From positions 34,375,501 through 34,439,500 of the forward strand of contig NC_079878.1 of the NCBI RefSeq assembly GCF_029227915.1: a stretch of DNA of 64,000 nucleotides. The letters are read 5' to 3'. The notes beneath the pieces are model-generated. The model was not told the DNA's origin and ran no database searches. It worked only from the letters and a program-made list of their open reading frames with translations. This document shows positions 37,625 to 50,586 of the stretch, in pieces (positions within the stretch are counted from its first letter, which is position 1; every line of letters starts with the position of its first letter). This DNA comes from Hydractinia symbiolongicarpus (Eukaryota > Cnidaria > Hydrozoa > Anthoathecata > Hydractiniidae). The translations under genes were made by a program, and so were the position numbers.

Positions 37625-39019
37625 TACATGTTGGTACGAATATGTGACCCAGCCGTTGTAACTCAAACGAACTTACACCGTTAGAAAGTCAATGAAATGT
37701 AGTTTTTGAAACTGTCGCTATTTCTTCAGCACGCAATGACGACTAGGATAGGTCCCACAGTAAAAAATGACTTATTAATCTAAATTTTTAAATGAAGCGC
37801 TACCACAGCACCCAGTGGAATCGCTGAGTTCCGGCAATCATGTCAAATTAAGAAGAATGTTATTTCTTGGAGTCTAATTTTCCCATTTATCACATTTATC
37901 AGGTCACAGTCCAAAGTTAGTTCAATTAAATCCCACAGTCAATCGTTTCACTGTTAAAAGCGATGCAACCTAGTTATATCAGATAAATATCGCTCAATAC
38001 ATGTTGGTACGATTATGTGACCCAACCGTTGTAACTCAAACGAACTGACACCGTTAGAAAGTCAATGAAATGCAGTTTTTGAGACTGTCGCTATTTCTTC
38101 AGCGCGCGATAACTCACGTCAAATTAGGAAGAATGTTATTTGTTGGAGACCAATTTTCTCATTTATCACATTTATGAGGTCACAGTCCAAAGTTAGTTCA
38201 ATTAAGTCCCACAGCCAATCGTTTCACTGTTAAAAGCGATGCAGCCTAGTAATATCAGATAAATATCGCTAAATACATGTTGGTACGAATACGTGAACCA
38301 ACCGTTGTAACTCAAACGGACTGACACCGTAAGAAAGTCAATGAAATGTAGTTTTTGAAACTTTCGCTATTTCTTTAGCGCGCGATAACTGCTAGGATTG
38401 GTCCCACAGTAAAAAATGACTGATTAATCTAAATTTTTAAATAAAGGGCTACCACAGCGCCCAGTGTAATCGCTGAATTCCGGCAATCACGTCAAATTAA
38501 GAAGAATGCTATTTCTTGGAGTCCAATTGTCTCCTTTACCACATTTATCAGGTCACAGTCCAAAGTTTGTTCAATTAAGTCCCACAGTCAATCGTTTCAT
38601 AGTTAAAAGCGATGCAACCTAGTAATATCAGAAAAATATTGCTTAATACATGTTGGTACGAATATGTGACACAACTGTTGTAACTGAAACGGACTGACAC
38701 CGTTAGAAAGTCAATGAAATTTAGTTTTTGAAACTGTTGCTTTTTTTTCAGCGCGCGATAACGGCTAGGATTGATCCCACAGTAAAATATGACTTATTAA
38801 TCTCACTTTTTCAATGAAGCGCTACCACAGCGCCCAGTGTAATCGCTGAGTTCCGGCAATCATGTCAAATTAAGAAGAATGTTATTTCTTGGAGTCAAAT
38901 TTTCTCGTTTATCACATTTATCTGGTCACATTCCAAAGTTAGTTCAATTAAGTCCCACACACAATCGTTTCACTGTTAAAAGTGTAGCAACCTAGTAATA
39001 TCAGATAAATGTCGCTAAA
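37625..39019 (+). repeat. 1.39 kb four-monomer unit, copy 5 (1395 bp)
   Basis: Monomers 37625, 37998 (truncated), 38274 and 38647. It is the counterpart of copy 2 but with CTGAAACGGACTGACACC near 38680, probably the original state of the unit because copies 1, 4 and 6 also have it. Confidence 0.86.
37998..38273 (+). repeat. Truncated monomer 5 (276 bp)
   Basis: Same junction at 38109. It lies 6793 bases after truncated monomer 2, with the same GTACGATTATG start. Confidence 0.9.
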
Positions 39020-39392
39020 TACATGTTGGTACGAATATGTGACCCAACCGTTGAAACTCAAACGGACTGACACCGTTAGAAAGTCAGTGAAGTTTAGTAT
39101 TTGAAACAGTCTCTATTTCTTCAGCGCGCGCTAACGGCTAGGATAGGTCCCACAGTAAAAAATGACTTATTTTTCTAATTTTATAAATGAAGAACTATTA
39201 CAGCGCCCAGTGTGATCGCTGAGTTCCGGCAATCATGTCAAATTAAGAAGAATGTTATTTCTTGGAGTCAACTTGTCTCTGTTATCACATTTATCAGGTC
39301 ACAGTCGAAAGTTAGTTCAGTTAAGTCCCACAGTCAATCGTTTCACTGTTAAAAGCGATGCAACCTAGTAATATCAGATAAATGTCGCTAAA

Positions 39393-40512
39393 TACATGTT
39401 GGTACGAATATGTGACCCAACCGTTGAAACTCAAACGGACTGACACCGTTAGAAAGTCAGTGAAGTGTAGTATTTGAAACAGTCTCTATTTCTTCAGCGC
39501 GCGCTAACGGCTAGGATTTGTCCCACAGTAAAAAATGACTTATTTTTCTAAATTTATAAATGATGAACTATCACAGCGCCCAGTGTGATCGCTGAGTTCC
39601 GGCAATCATGTCAAATTAAGAAGAATGTTATTTCTTGGAGTCAACTTGTCTCTGTTATCACATTTATCAGGTCACAGTCGAAAGTTAGTTCAGTTAAGTC
39701 CCACAGTCAATCACTTCATTGTTAAAAGCGATGCAACCTAGTAATAACAGAAAAACATCGCTAAATACATATTGGTACGAATATGTGACCCAACCGTTGT
39801 AACTAAAACGGACTTACACCGTTAGAAAATCAATGAAATGTAGTTTTTGAAACTGTCACTATTTCTTCAGCGCGTCATAACGGCTAGGATAGGTCCCACA
39901 GTAAAGAATGACTTATTAATCTAAACTTTTAAATGAAGCGCTACCACAGCGCCCAGTGTAATCGCTGAGTTCCGGCAATCATGTCAAATTAAGAAGAATG
40001 TTATTTCTTGGAGTCCAACTGTCTCATTTATCACCTTTGTCAGGTCACAGTCCAAAGTTAGTTCAGTTAAGTCCCACAGTTAATCGTTTCACTGTTAAAA
40101 GCGATGCAACCTAGTGATATCAGATAAATATCGCTAAATACATGTTGGTACGAATATGTGACCCAACTGTTGAAACTCAAACGGACTGACACCGTTAGAA
40201 AGTCAGTGAAGTGTAGCATTTGAAACAGTCTCTATTTCTTCAGCCCGCGCTAACGGCTAGGATTGGTCCCACATTAAAAAAATGTCTTTTTTATCTTAAT
40301 TCTTAAATGAAGCGCTACCACAGCGCCCAGTGTAATCGCTGAGTTTCGGCAATCATGTCAAATTAAGAAGAATGTTATTTCTTGGAGTCAACTTGTCTCT
40401 GTTATCACATTTATCAGGTCACAGTCGAAAGTTAGTTCAGTTAAGTCCCACAGTCAATCGTTTCACTGTTAAAAGCGATGCAACCTAGTAATATCAGATA
40501 AATGTCGCTAAA
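39393..40512 (+). repeat. Trimer higher-order repeat, copy 1 (1120 bp)
   Basis: Monomers 39393, 39766 and 40139 recur at 40513, 40886 and 41259. Both contain CAATCACTTC (39708 and 40828) and GCGCGTCATAACGG (39870 and 40990). Between them, near 40262-40350, sits a short stretch of D-like reading (CACATTAAAAAAATG), which probably marks the recombination junction. Confidence 0.83.
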
Positions 40513-43262
40513 TACATGTTGGTACGAATATGTGACCCAACCGTTGAAACTCAAACGGACTGACACCGTTAGAAAGTCAGTGAAGTGTAGTATTTGAAAC
40601 AGTCTCTATTTCTTCAGCGCGCGCTAACGGCTAGGATTTGTCCCACAGTAAAAAATGACTTATTTTTCTAAATTTATAAATGAAGAACTATCACAGCGCC
40701 CAGTGTGATCGCTGAGTTCCGGCAATCATGTCAAATTAAGAAGAATGTTATTTCTTGGAGTCAACTTGTCTCTGTTATCACATTTATCAGGTCACAGTCG
40801 AAAGTTAGTTCAGTTAAGTCCCACAGTCAATCACTTCATTGTTAAAAGCGATGCAACCTAGTAATAACAGAAAAACATCGCTAAATACATATTGGTACGA
40901 ATATGTGACCCAACCGTTGTAACTCAAACGGACTTACACCGTTAGAAAATCAATGAAATGTAGTTTTTGAAACTGTCACTATTTCTTCAGCGCGTCATAA
41001 CGGCTAGGATAGGTCCCACAGTAAAGAATGACTTATTAATCTAAACTTTTAAATGAAGCGCTACCACAGCGCCCAGTGTAATCGCTGAGTTCCGGCAATC
41101 ATGTCAAATTAAGAAGAATGTTATTTCTTGGAGTCCAACTGTCTCATTTATCACCTTTGTCAGGTCACAGTCCAAAGTTAGTTCAGTTAAGTCCCACAGT
41201 TAATCGTTTCACTGTTAAAAGCGATGCAACCTAGTGATATCAGATAAATATCGCTAAATACATGTTGGTACGAATATGTGACCCAACTGTTGAAACTCAA
41301 ACGGACTGACACCGTTAGAAAGTCAGTGAAGTGTAGCATTTGAAACAGTCTCTATTTCTTCAGCCCGCGCTAACGGCTAGGATTTGTCCCACAGTAAAAA
41401 ATGACTTATTTTTCTAAATTTATAAATGAAGAACTATCACAGCGCCCAGTGTGATCGCTGAGTTCCGGCAATCATGTCAAATTAAGAAGAATGTTATTTC
41501 TTGGAGTCAACTTGTCTCAGTTATCACATTTATCAGGTCACAGTCGAAAGTTAGTTCAGTTAAGTCCCACAGTCAATCGCTTCATTGTTAAAAGCGATGC
41601 AACCTAGTAATATGAGAAAAATATCGCTAAATACATGTTGGTACGAATATGTGACACAACCGTTGAAACTTAAACGGACTGACACCGTTAGAAAGTGAGT
41701 GAAATGTGGTATTTGAAACTGTCTCTATTTCTTCTGCGCGCGCTAACGGCTAGGATTGGTCCCACATTAAAAAAATGACTTTTTTATCTTAATTCTTAAA
41801 TGAAGCGCTACCACAGCGCCCAGTGTAATCGCTGAGTTTCGGCAATCATGTCAAATTAAGAAGAATGTTACTTCTTGGAGTCAACTTGTCTCACTTATAA
41901 CATTTATCAGGTCACAATCCAAAATCGGTTCAATTAAGTCCCACAGTCAATCGTTTCACTGTTAAAAGCGATGCAACCTAGTAATATCATAAAAATATTG
42001 CTAAATACATGTTGGTACGAACATGTGACCCAACCGTTGTAACTCAAACGGACTGACACCGTTAGAAAGTGAATGAAATTTAGTTTTTGAAACTGTCTCT
42101 ATTTCTTCAGCTCGCGTTAACGGATAGGATTGGTCCCACAGTAAAGAATGATTTATTTATCTAAATATTTCAACGAAGCGCTACCAAAGCGCCCAATGTA
42201 ATCGCTGAGTTCCGGCAATCACGTCAAATTAAGAAGAATGTTATTTCTTGGAGTCCAATTGTCTCATTTATCACATTTATCATGTCACAGTCCAAAGTTA
42301 GTTCAATTAAATCCCACAGCCAATCGTTTCATTGATAAAAGTGATGCAACCCAGTAATCTCAGAAAAACATCGCTAAGTACATGTTGGTACGAATATGTG
42401 ACCCAGCCGTTGTAACTCAAACGAACATACACCGTTAGAAAGTCAATGAAATGTAGTTTTTGAAACTGTCGCTATTTCTTCAGCGCGCAGTGACGACTAG
42501 GATAGGTCCCACAGTAAAAAATGACTTGTTAATCTAAATTTTTAAAGGAAGCGCTACCACAGCGCCCAGTGTAATCGCTGAGTTTCGGCAATCATGTCAA
42601 ATTAAGAAGAATGTTATTTCTTGGAGTCCAATTGTCTCCTTTACCACAGTTATCAGGTCACAGTCCAAAGTTTGTTCAGTTAAGTCCCACAGTCAATCGC
42701 TTCATTGTTAAAAGCGATGCAACCTAGTAATAACAGAAAAACATCGCTAAATACATATTGGTACGAATATGTGACCCAACCGTTGTAACTCAAACGGACT
42801 TACACCGTTAGAAAATCAATGAAATGTAGTTTTTGAAACTGTCACTATTTCGTCAGCGCGTCATAACGGCTAGGATAGGTCCCACAGTAAAGAATGACTT
42901 ATTAATCTAAACTTTTAAATGAAGCGCTACCACAGCGCCCAGTGTGATCGCTGAGTTCCGGCAATCATGTCAAATTAAGAAGAATGTTATTTCTTGGAGT
43001 CCAACTGTCTCATTTATCACCTTTGTCAGGTCACAGTCCAAAGTTAGTTCAGTTAAGTCCCACAGTCAATCGTTTCACTGTTTAAAGCGATGCAACCTAG
43101 TGATATCAGATAAATATCGCTAAATACATGTTGGTACGAATATGTGACCCAACTGTTGAAACTCAAACGGACTGACACCGTTAGAAAGTCAGTGAAGTGT
43201 AGCATTTGAAACAGTCTCTATTTCTTCAGCGCGCGCTAACGGCTAGGATTTGTCCCACAGTA
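40513..43262 (+). repeat. Long-range duplicated block, right copy (about 2.75 kb)
   Basis: Counterpart of 24970-27727. It includes the second trimer copy (40513-41632) and the first of the 5-6 monomer units. Differences from the left copy are few, for example AACATACACC for AACTTACACC near 42425. Confidence 0.82.
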
Positions 43263-43497
43263 AAAAATGACTTATTTTTCTAAATTTATAAATGAAGAAC
43301 TATCACAGCGCCCAGTGTGATCGCTGAGTTCCGGCAATCATGTCAAATTAAGAAGAATGTTATTTCTTTGAGTCAACTTGTCTCTGTTATCACATTTATC
43401 AGGTCACAGTCGAAAGTTAGTTCAGTTAAGTCCCACAGTCAATCACTTCATTGTTAAAAGCGATGCAACCTAGTAATAACAGAAAAACATCGCTAAA
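41259..43497 (+). repeat. Six-monomer unit, copy 1 (2239 bp)
   Basis: Monomers 41259, 41632, 42006, 42379, 42752 and 43125 correspond to the next six starts at an offset of 2239. Markers are CTTCTGCGCGCG (41734), CTCGCGTTAACGG (42110), GCAGTGACGACTAGG and GCGCGTCATAACGG (42856). Confidence 0.82.
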
Positions 43498-45735
43498 TAC
43501 ATATTGGTACGAATATGTGACCCAACCGTTGTAACTCAAACGGACTTACACCGTTAGAAAATCAATGAAATGTAGCATTTGAAACAGTCTCTATTTCTTC
43601 AGCCCGCGCTAACGGCTAGGATTTGTCCCACAGTAAAAAATGACTTATTTTTCTAAATTTATAAATGAAGAACTATCACAGCGCCCAGTGTGATCGCTGA
43701 GTTCCGGCAATCATGTCAAATTAAGAAGAATGTTATTTCTTGGAGTCAACTTGTCTCAGTTATCACATTTATCAGGTCACAGTCGAAAGTTAGTTCAGTT
43801 AAGTCCCACAGTCAATCGCTTCATTGTTAAAAGCGATGCAACCTAGTAATATGAGAAAAATATGGCTAAATACATGTTGGTACGAATATGTGACACAACC
43901 GTTGAAACTTAAACGGACTGACACCGTTAGAAAGTGAGTGATATGTGGTATTTGAAACTGTCTCTATTTCTTCTGCGCGTGCTAACGGCTAGGATTGGCC
44001 CCACATTAAAAAAATGACTTTTTTATCTTAATTCTTAAATGAAGCGCTACCACAGCGCCCAGTGTAATCGCTGAGTTTCGGCAATCATGTCAAATTAAGA
44101 AGAATGTTACTTCTTGGAGTCAACTTGTCTCACTTATAACATTTATCAGGTCACAATCCAAAATCGGTTCAATTAAGTCCCACAGTCAATCGTTTCACTG
44201 TTAAAAGCGATGCAACCTAGTAATATCATAAAAATATTGCTAAATACATGTTGGTACGAACATGTGACCCAACCGTTGTAACTCAAACGGACTGACACCG
44301 TTAGAAAGTGAATGAAATTTAGTTTTTGAAACTGTCGCTATTTCTTCAGCTCGCGTTAACGGATAGGATTGGTCCCACAGTAAAGAATGATTTATTTATC
44401 TAAATATTTCAACGAAGCGCTACCAAAGCGCCCAATGTAATCGCTGAGTTCCGGCAATCACGTCAAATTAAGAAGAATGTTATTTCTTGGAGTCCAATTG
44501 TCTCATTTATCACATTTATCATGTCACAGTCCAAAGTTAGTTCAATTAAATCCCACAGCCAATCGTGTCATTGTTAAAAGTGATGCAACCCAGTAATATC
44601 AGAAAAACATCGCTAAGTACATGTTGGTACGAATATGTGACCCAGCCGTTGTAACTCAAACGAACATACACCGTTAGAAAGTCAATGAAATGTAGTTTTT
44701 GAAACTGTCGCTATTTCTTCAGCGCGCAGTGACGACTAGGATAGGTCCCACAGTAAAAAATGACTTGTTAATCTAAATTTTTAAATGAAGCGCTACCACA
44801 GCGCCCAGTGTAATCGCTGAGTTTCGGCAATCATGTCAAATTAAGAAGAATGTTATTTCTTGGAGTCCAATTGTCTCCTTTACCACAGTTATCAGGTCAC
44901 AGTCCAAAGTTTGTTCAGTTAAGTCCCACAGTCAATCGCTTCATTGTTAAAAGCGATGCAACCTAGTAATAACAGAAAAACATCGCTAAATACATATTGG
45001 TACGAATATGTGACCCAACCGTTGTAACTCAAACGGACTTACACCGTTAGAAAATCAATGAAATGTAGTTTTTGAAACTCTCACTATTTCTTCAGCGCGT
45101 CATAACGGCTAGGATAGGTCCCACAGTAAAGAATGACTTATTAATCTAAACTTTTAAATGAAGCGCTACCACAGCGCCCAGTGTGATCGCTGAGTTCCGG
45201 CAATCATGTCAAATTAAGAAGAATGTTATTTCTTGGAGTCCAACTGTCTAATTTATCACCTTTGTCAGGTCACAGTCCAAAGTTAGTTCAGTTAAGTCCC
45301 ACAGTCAATCGTTTCACTGTTAAAAGCGATGCAACCTAGTGATATCAGATAAATATCGCTAAATACATGTTGGTACGAATATGTGACCCAACTGTTGAAA
45401 CTCAAACGGACAGACACCGTTAGAAAGTCAGTGAAGTGTAGCATTTGAAACAGTCTCTATTTCTTCAGCGCGCGCTAACGGCTAGGATTTGTCCCACAGT
45501 AAAAAATGACTTATTTTTCTAAATTTATAAATGAAGAACTATCACAGCGCCCAGTGTGATCGCTGAGTTCCGGCAATCATGTCAAATTAGAAGAATGTTA
45601 TTTCTTGGAGTCAACTTGTCTCAGTTATCACATTTATCAGGTCACAGTCGAAAGTTAGTTCAGTTAAGTCCCACAGTCAATCGCTTAATTGTTAAAAGCG
45701 ATGCAACCTAGTAATATGAGAAAAATATCGCTAAA
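43498..45735 (+). repeat. Six-monomer unit, copy 2 (2238 bp)
   Basis: Monomers 43498, 43871, 44245, 44618, 44991 and 45364. The next monomers (45736, 46109, 46482) repeat 43871, 44245 and 44618 at an offset of about 1865, so a third, five-monomer-spaced copy begins here and runs into the following zone. Confidence 0.8.
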
Positions 45736-46108
45736 TACATGTTGGTACGAATATGTGACCCAACGTTGAAACTTAAACGGACTGACACCGTTAGAAAGTG
45801 AGTGAAATGTGGTATTTGAAACTGTCTCTATTTCTTCTGCGCGCGCTAACGGCTAGGATTGGTCCCACATTAAAAAAATGACTTTTTTATCTTAATTCTT
45901 AAATGAAGCGCTACCACAGCGCCCAGTGTAATCGCTGAGTTTCGGCAATCATGTCAAATTAAGAAGAATGTTACTTCTTGGAGTCAACTTGTCTCACTTA
46001 TAACATTTATCAGGTCACAATCCAAAATCGGTTCAATTAAGTCCCACAGTCAATCGTTTCACTGTTAAAAGCGATGCAACCTAGTAATATCATAAAAATA
46101 TTGCTAAA

Positions 46109-48346
46109 TACATGTTGGTACGAATATGTGACCCAACCGTTGTAACTCAAACGGACTGACACCGTTAGAAAGTGAATGAAATTTAGTTTTTGAAACTGTC
46201 GCTATTTCTTCAGCTCGCGTTAACGGATAGGATTGGTCCCACAGTAAAGAATGATTTATTTATCTAAATATTTCAACGAAGCGCTACCAAAGCGCCCAGT
46301 GTAATCGCTGAGTTCCGGCAATCACGTCAAATTAAGAAGAATGTTATTTCTTGGAGTCCAATTGTCTCATTTATCACATTTATCATGTCACAGTCCAGAG
46401 TTAGTTCAATTAAATCCCACAGCCAATCGTTTCATTGTTAAAAGTGATGCAACCCAGTAATATCAGAAAAACATCGCTAAGTACATGTTGGTACGAATAT
46501 GTGACCCAGCCGTTGTAACTCAAACGAACTTACGCCGTTAGAAAGTCAATGAAATGTAGTTTTTGAAACTGTCGCTATTTCTTCAGCGCGCGGTGACGAC
46601 TAGGATAGGTCCCACAGTAAAAAATGACTTGTTAATCTAAATTTTTAAATGAAGCGCTACCACAGCGCCCAGTGTAATCGCTGAGTTTCGGCAATCATGT
46701 CAAATTAAGAAGAATGTTATTTCTTGGAGTCCCATTGTCTCCTTTACCACATTTATCAGGTCACAGTCCAAAGTTTGTTCAATTAAGGCCCACAGTCAAT
46801 CGTTTCATAGTTAAAAGCGATGCAACCTAGTAATATCAGAAAAATATTGCTTAATACATGTTGGTACGAATATGTGACACAACTGTTGTAACTGAAACGG
46901 ACTGACACCGTTAGAAAGTCAATGAAATGTAGTTTTTGAAACTGTTGCTTTTTTTTCAGCGTGCGATAACGGCTAGGATTGGTCCTACAGTAAAAAATGA
47001 CTTATTAATCTCACTTTTTCAGTGAAGCGCTACCACAGCGCCCAGTGTAATCGCTGAGTTCCGGCAATCATGTCAAATTAAGAAGAATGTTATTTCTTGG
47101 AATCAACTTCTCTCACTTATCACATTTATCAGGTCACAGTCGAAAGTTAGTTCAGTTAAGTCCCACAGTCAATCGCTTCATTGTTAAAAGCGATGCAACC
47201 TAGTAATATCAAAAAATATCACTAAATACATGTTGGTACGAATATGTGACCCAACCGTTGTAACTCAAACGGACTTACACCGTTAGAAAGTCAGTGAAGT
47301 GTAGTATTTGAAACAGTCGCTATTTCTGCAGTGCGTGATAACGGATAAGATGGGTCCCACATTAAAAAAATGACTTATTAATCTAAATTTTTAAATGAAG
47401 CGCTACCACAGCACCCAGTGTAATCGCTGAGTTCCGGCAATCATGTCAAATTAAGAAGAATGTTATTTCTTGGAGTCTAATTTTCCCATTTATCACATTT
47501 ATCAGGTCGCAGTCCAAAGTTAGTTCAATTAAATCCCACAGTCAATCGTTTCACTGTTAAAAGCGATGCAACCTAGTAATATCAGATAAATATCGCTCAA
47601 TACATGTTGGTACGAATATGTGACCCAACCGTTGTAACTCAAACGAACTTACACCGTTAGAAAGTCAGTGAAGTGTAGTATTTGAAACAGTCGCTATTTC
47701 TGCAGTGCGTGATAACGGCTAGGATGGGTCCCACATTAAAAAAATGACTTTTTTTATCTTAATTCTAAAATGAAGCGCTACCACAGCGTCCAGTGTAATC
47801 GCTGAGTTTCGGCAATCATGTCAAATTAAGAAGAATGTTACTTCTTGGAGTCAACTTGTCTCACTTATAACATTTATCATGTCACAGTCCAAAGTTAGTT
47901 CAATTAAATCCCACAGCCAATCGTTTCATTGTTAAAATTGGTGCAACCTAGTAATATCAGAAAAACATCGCTAAGTACATGTTGGTACGAATATGTGACC
48001 CAGCCGTTGTAACTCAAACGAACTTACACCGTTAGAAAGTCAATGAAATGTAGTTTTTGAAACTGTCGCTATTTCTTCAGCACGCAATGACGACTAGGAT
48101 AGGTCCCACAGTAAAAAATGACTTATTAATCTAAATTTTTAAATGAAGCGCTACCACAGCACCCAGTGTAATCGCTGAGTTCCGGCAATCATGTCAAATT
48201 AAGAAAAATGTTATTTCTTGGAGTCTAATTTTTCCATTTATCACATTTATCAGGTCACAGTCCAAAGTTAGTTCAATTAAGTCCCACAGTCAATCGTTTC
48301 ATTGTTAAAAGCGATGCAACCTAGTACTATAAAAAATATCGCTAAA
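46109..48346 (+). repeat. Six-monomer tandem duplication, copy 1 (2238 bp)
   Basis: Every start recurs exactly 2238 bases on. Rare readings shared by both copies are CCAGAGTTAG (46396 and 48634), CTTACGCCG, TTAAGGCCCACAG, CAGCGTGCG (46958 and 49196), CAGGTCGCAG and AAAATTGGTGCAACC. I found no mismatch from about 46115 to 48280. The last 70 bases, with CTAGTACTATAAAAAATATCG, mark the junction. Confidence 0.88.
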
Positions 48347-50586
48347 TACATGTTGGTACGAATATGTGACCCAACCGTTGTAACTCAAACGGACTGACAC
48401 CGTTAGAAAGTGAATGAAATTTAGTTTTTGAAACTGTCGCTATTTCTTCAGCTCGCGTTAACGGATAGGATTGGTCCCACAGTAAAGAATGATTTATTTA
48501 TCTAAATATTTCAACGAAGCGCTACCAAAGCGCCCAGTGTAATCGCTGAGTTCCGGCAATCACGTCAAATTAAGAAGAATGTTATTTCTTGGAGTCCAAT
48601 TGTCTCATTTATCACATTTATCATGTCACAGTCCAGAGTTAGTTCAATTAAATCCCACAGCCAATCGTTTCATTGTTAAAAGTGATGCAACCCAGTAATA
48701 TCAGAAAAACATCGCTAAGTACATGTTGGTACGAATATGTGACCCAGCCGTTGTAACTCAAACGAACTTACGCCGTTAGAAAGTCAATGAAATGTAGTTT
48801 TTGAAACTGTCGCTATTTCTTCAGCGCGCGGTGACGACTAGGATAGGTCCCACAGTAAAAAATGACTTGTTAATCTAAATTTTTAAATGAAGCGCTACCA
48901 CAGCGCCCAGTGTAATCGCTGAGTTTCGGCAATCATGTCAAATTAAGAAGAATGTTATTTCTTGGAGTCCCATTGTCTCCTTTACCACATTTATCAGGTC
49001 ACAGTCCAAAGTTTGTTCAATTAAGGCCCACAGTCAATCGTTTCATAGTTAAAAGCGATGCAACCTAGTAATATCAGAAAAATATTGCTTAATACATGTT
49101 GGTACGAATATGTGACACAACTGTTGTAACTGAAACGGACTGACACCGTTAGAAAGTCAATGAAATGTAGTTTTTGAAACTGTTGCTTTTTTTTCAGCGT
49201 GCGATAACGGCTAGGATTGGTCCTACAGTAAAAAATGACTTATTAATCTCACTTTTTCAGTGAAGCGCTACCACAGCGCCCAGTGTAATCGCTGAGTTCC
49301 GGCAATCATGTCAAATTAAGAAGAATGTTATTTCTTGGAATCAACTTCTCTCACTTATCACATTTATCAGGTCACAGTCGAAAGTTAGTTCAGTTAAGTC
49401 CCACAGTCAATCGCTTCATTGTTAAAAGCGATGCAACCTAGTAATATCAAAAAATATCACTAAATACATGTTGGTACGAATATGTGACCCAACCGTTGTA
49501 ACTCAAACGGACTTACACCGTTAGAAAGTCAGTGAAGTGTAGTATTTGAAACAGTCGCTATTTCTGCAGTGCGTGATAACGGATAAGATGGGTCCCACAT
49601 TAAAAAAATGACTTATTAATCTAAATTTTTAAATGAAGCGCTACCACAGCACCCAGTGTAATCGCTGAGTTCCGGCAATCATGTCAAATTAAGAAGAATG
49701 TTATTTCTTGGAGTCTAATTTTCCCATTTATCACATTTATCAGGTCGCAGTCCAAAGTTAGTTCAATTAAATCCCACAGTCAATCGTTTCACTGTTAAAA
49801 GCGATGCAACCTAGTAATATCAGATAAATATCGCTCAATACATGTTGGTACGAATATGTGACCCAACCGTTGTAACTCAAACGAACTTACACCGTTAGAA
49901 AGTCAGTGAAGTGTAGTATTTGAAACAGTCGCTATTTCTGCAGTGCGTGATAACGGCTAGGATGGGTCCCACATTAAAAAAATGACTTTTTTTATCTTAA
50001 TTCTAAAATGAAGCGCTACCACAGCGTCCAGTGTAATCGCTGAGTTTCGGCAATCATGTCAAATTAAGAAGAATGTTACTTCTTGGAGTCAACTTGTCTC
50101 ACTTATAACATTTATCATGTCACAGTCCAAAGTTAGTTCAATTAAATCCCACAGCCAATCGTTTCATTGTTAAAATTGGTGCAACCTAGTAATATCAGAA
50201 AAACATCGCTAAGTACATGTTGGTACGAATATGTGACCCAGCCGTTGTAACTCAAACGAACTTACACCGTTAGAAAGTCAATGAAATGTAGTTTTTGAAA
50301 CTGTCGCTATTTCTTCAGCACGCAATGACGACTAGGATAGGTCCCACAGTAAAAAATGACTTATTAATCTAAATTTTTAAATGAAGCGCTACCACAGCAC
50401 CCAGTGTAATCGCTGAGTTCCGGCAATCATGTCAAATTAAGAAAAATGTTATTTCTTGGAGTCTAATTTTTCCATTTATCACATTTATCAGGTCACAGTC
50501 CAAAGTTAGTTCAATTAAATCCCACAGTCAATCGTTTCACTGTTAAAAGCGATGCAACCTAGTAATATCAGATAAATATCGCTCAA
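48347..50586 (+). repeat. Six-monomer tandem duplication, copy 2 (2240 bp)
   Basis: Second copy, apparently identical up to about 50518, where it reads TTAAATCCCACAG against TTAAGTCCCACAG in copy 1. Its last monomer (50214) is also the first of the following 1.39 kb unit. Confidence 0.88.

Larger units (their letters stand above)
28326..39019 (+). repeat. Array zone D: 1.39 kb units containing a truncated monomer
   Basis: Monomer starts: 28326, 28698, 29071, 29446, 29810, 30086, 30459, 30832, 31205, 31481, 31854, 32227, 32601, 32974, 33250, 33623, 33996, 34370, 34743, 35115, 35490, 35864, 36239, 36603, 36879, 37252, 37625, 37998, 38274, 38647. The repeated order is a CACGCAATGACGACTAGG monomer, a 276-bp truncated monomer, a GCGCGATAACTGC monomer, and a GTTGC plus eight T monomer with AAAATATGAC. 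Between 33996 and 36239 there is a stretch of mixed subtypes (F, C, D-like). Confidence 0.92.
35971..39142 (+). repeat. Long-range copy of 29178-32350 (about 3.17 kb)
   Basis: All monomer starts from 36239 to 39020 lie exactly 6793 bases after 29446 to 32227. Shared rare features are the AAGGAGAATG reading (29298 and 36091), the 9-bp loss near 29705 and 36498, and both truncated monomers. The match begins near GATAACGGCTAGGATGGG and ends near 39142, where this copy reads GGATAGGTCCCACAG and the left copy GGATTGGTCCCACATT. One short internal patch differs (31880 against 38673). Confidence 0.85.
39020..46108 (+). repeat. Array zone E: 1120-bp trimers then 5-6 monomer units
   Basis: Monomer starts: 39020, 39393, 39766, 40139, 40513, 40886, 41259, 41632, 42006, 42379, 42752, 43125, 43498, 43871, 44245, 44618, 44991, 45364, 45736. 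Subtypes B, A (with GCGCGTCATAACGG), F and the GTGACGACTAGG type alternate. The monomer at 43498 starts as type A and changes near 43576 to the GTAGCATTTGAAAC type, making it a hybrid. Small single-base losses occur at 45587 (AAATTAGAAG) and 45763 (CCCAACGTTG). Confidence 0.92.
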
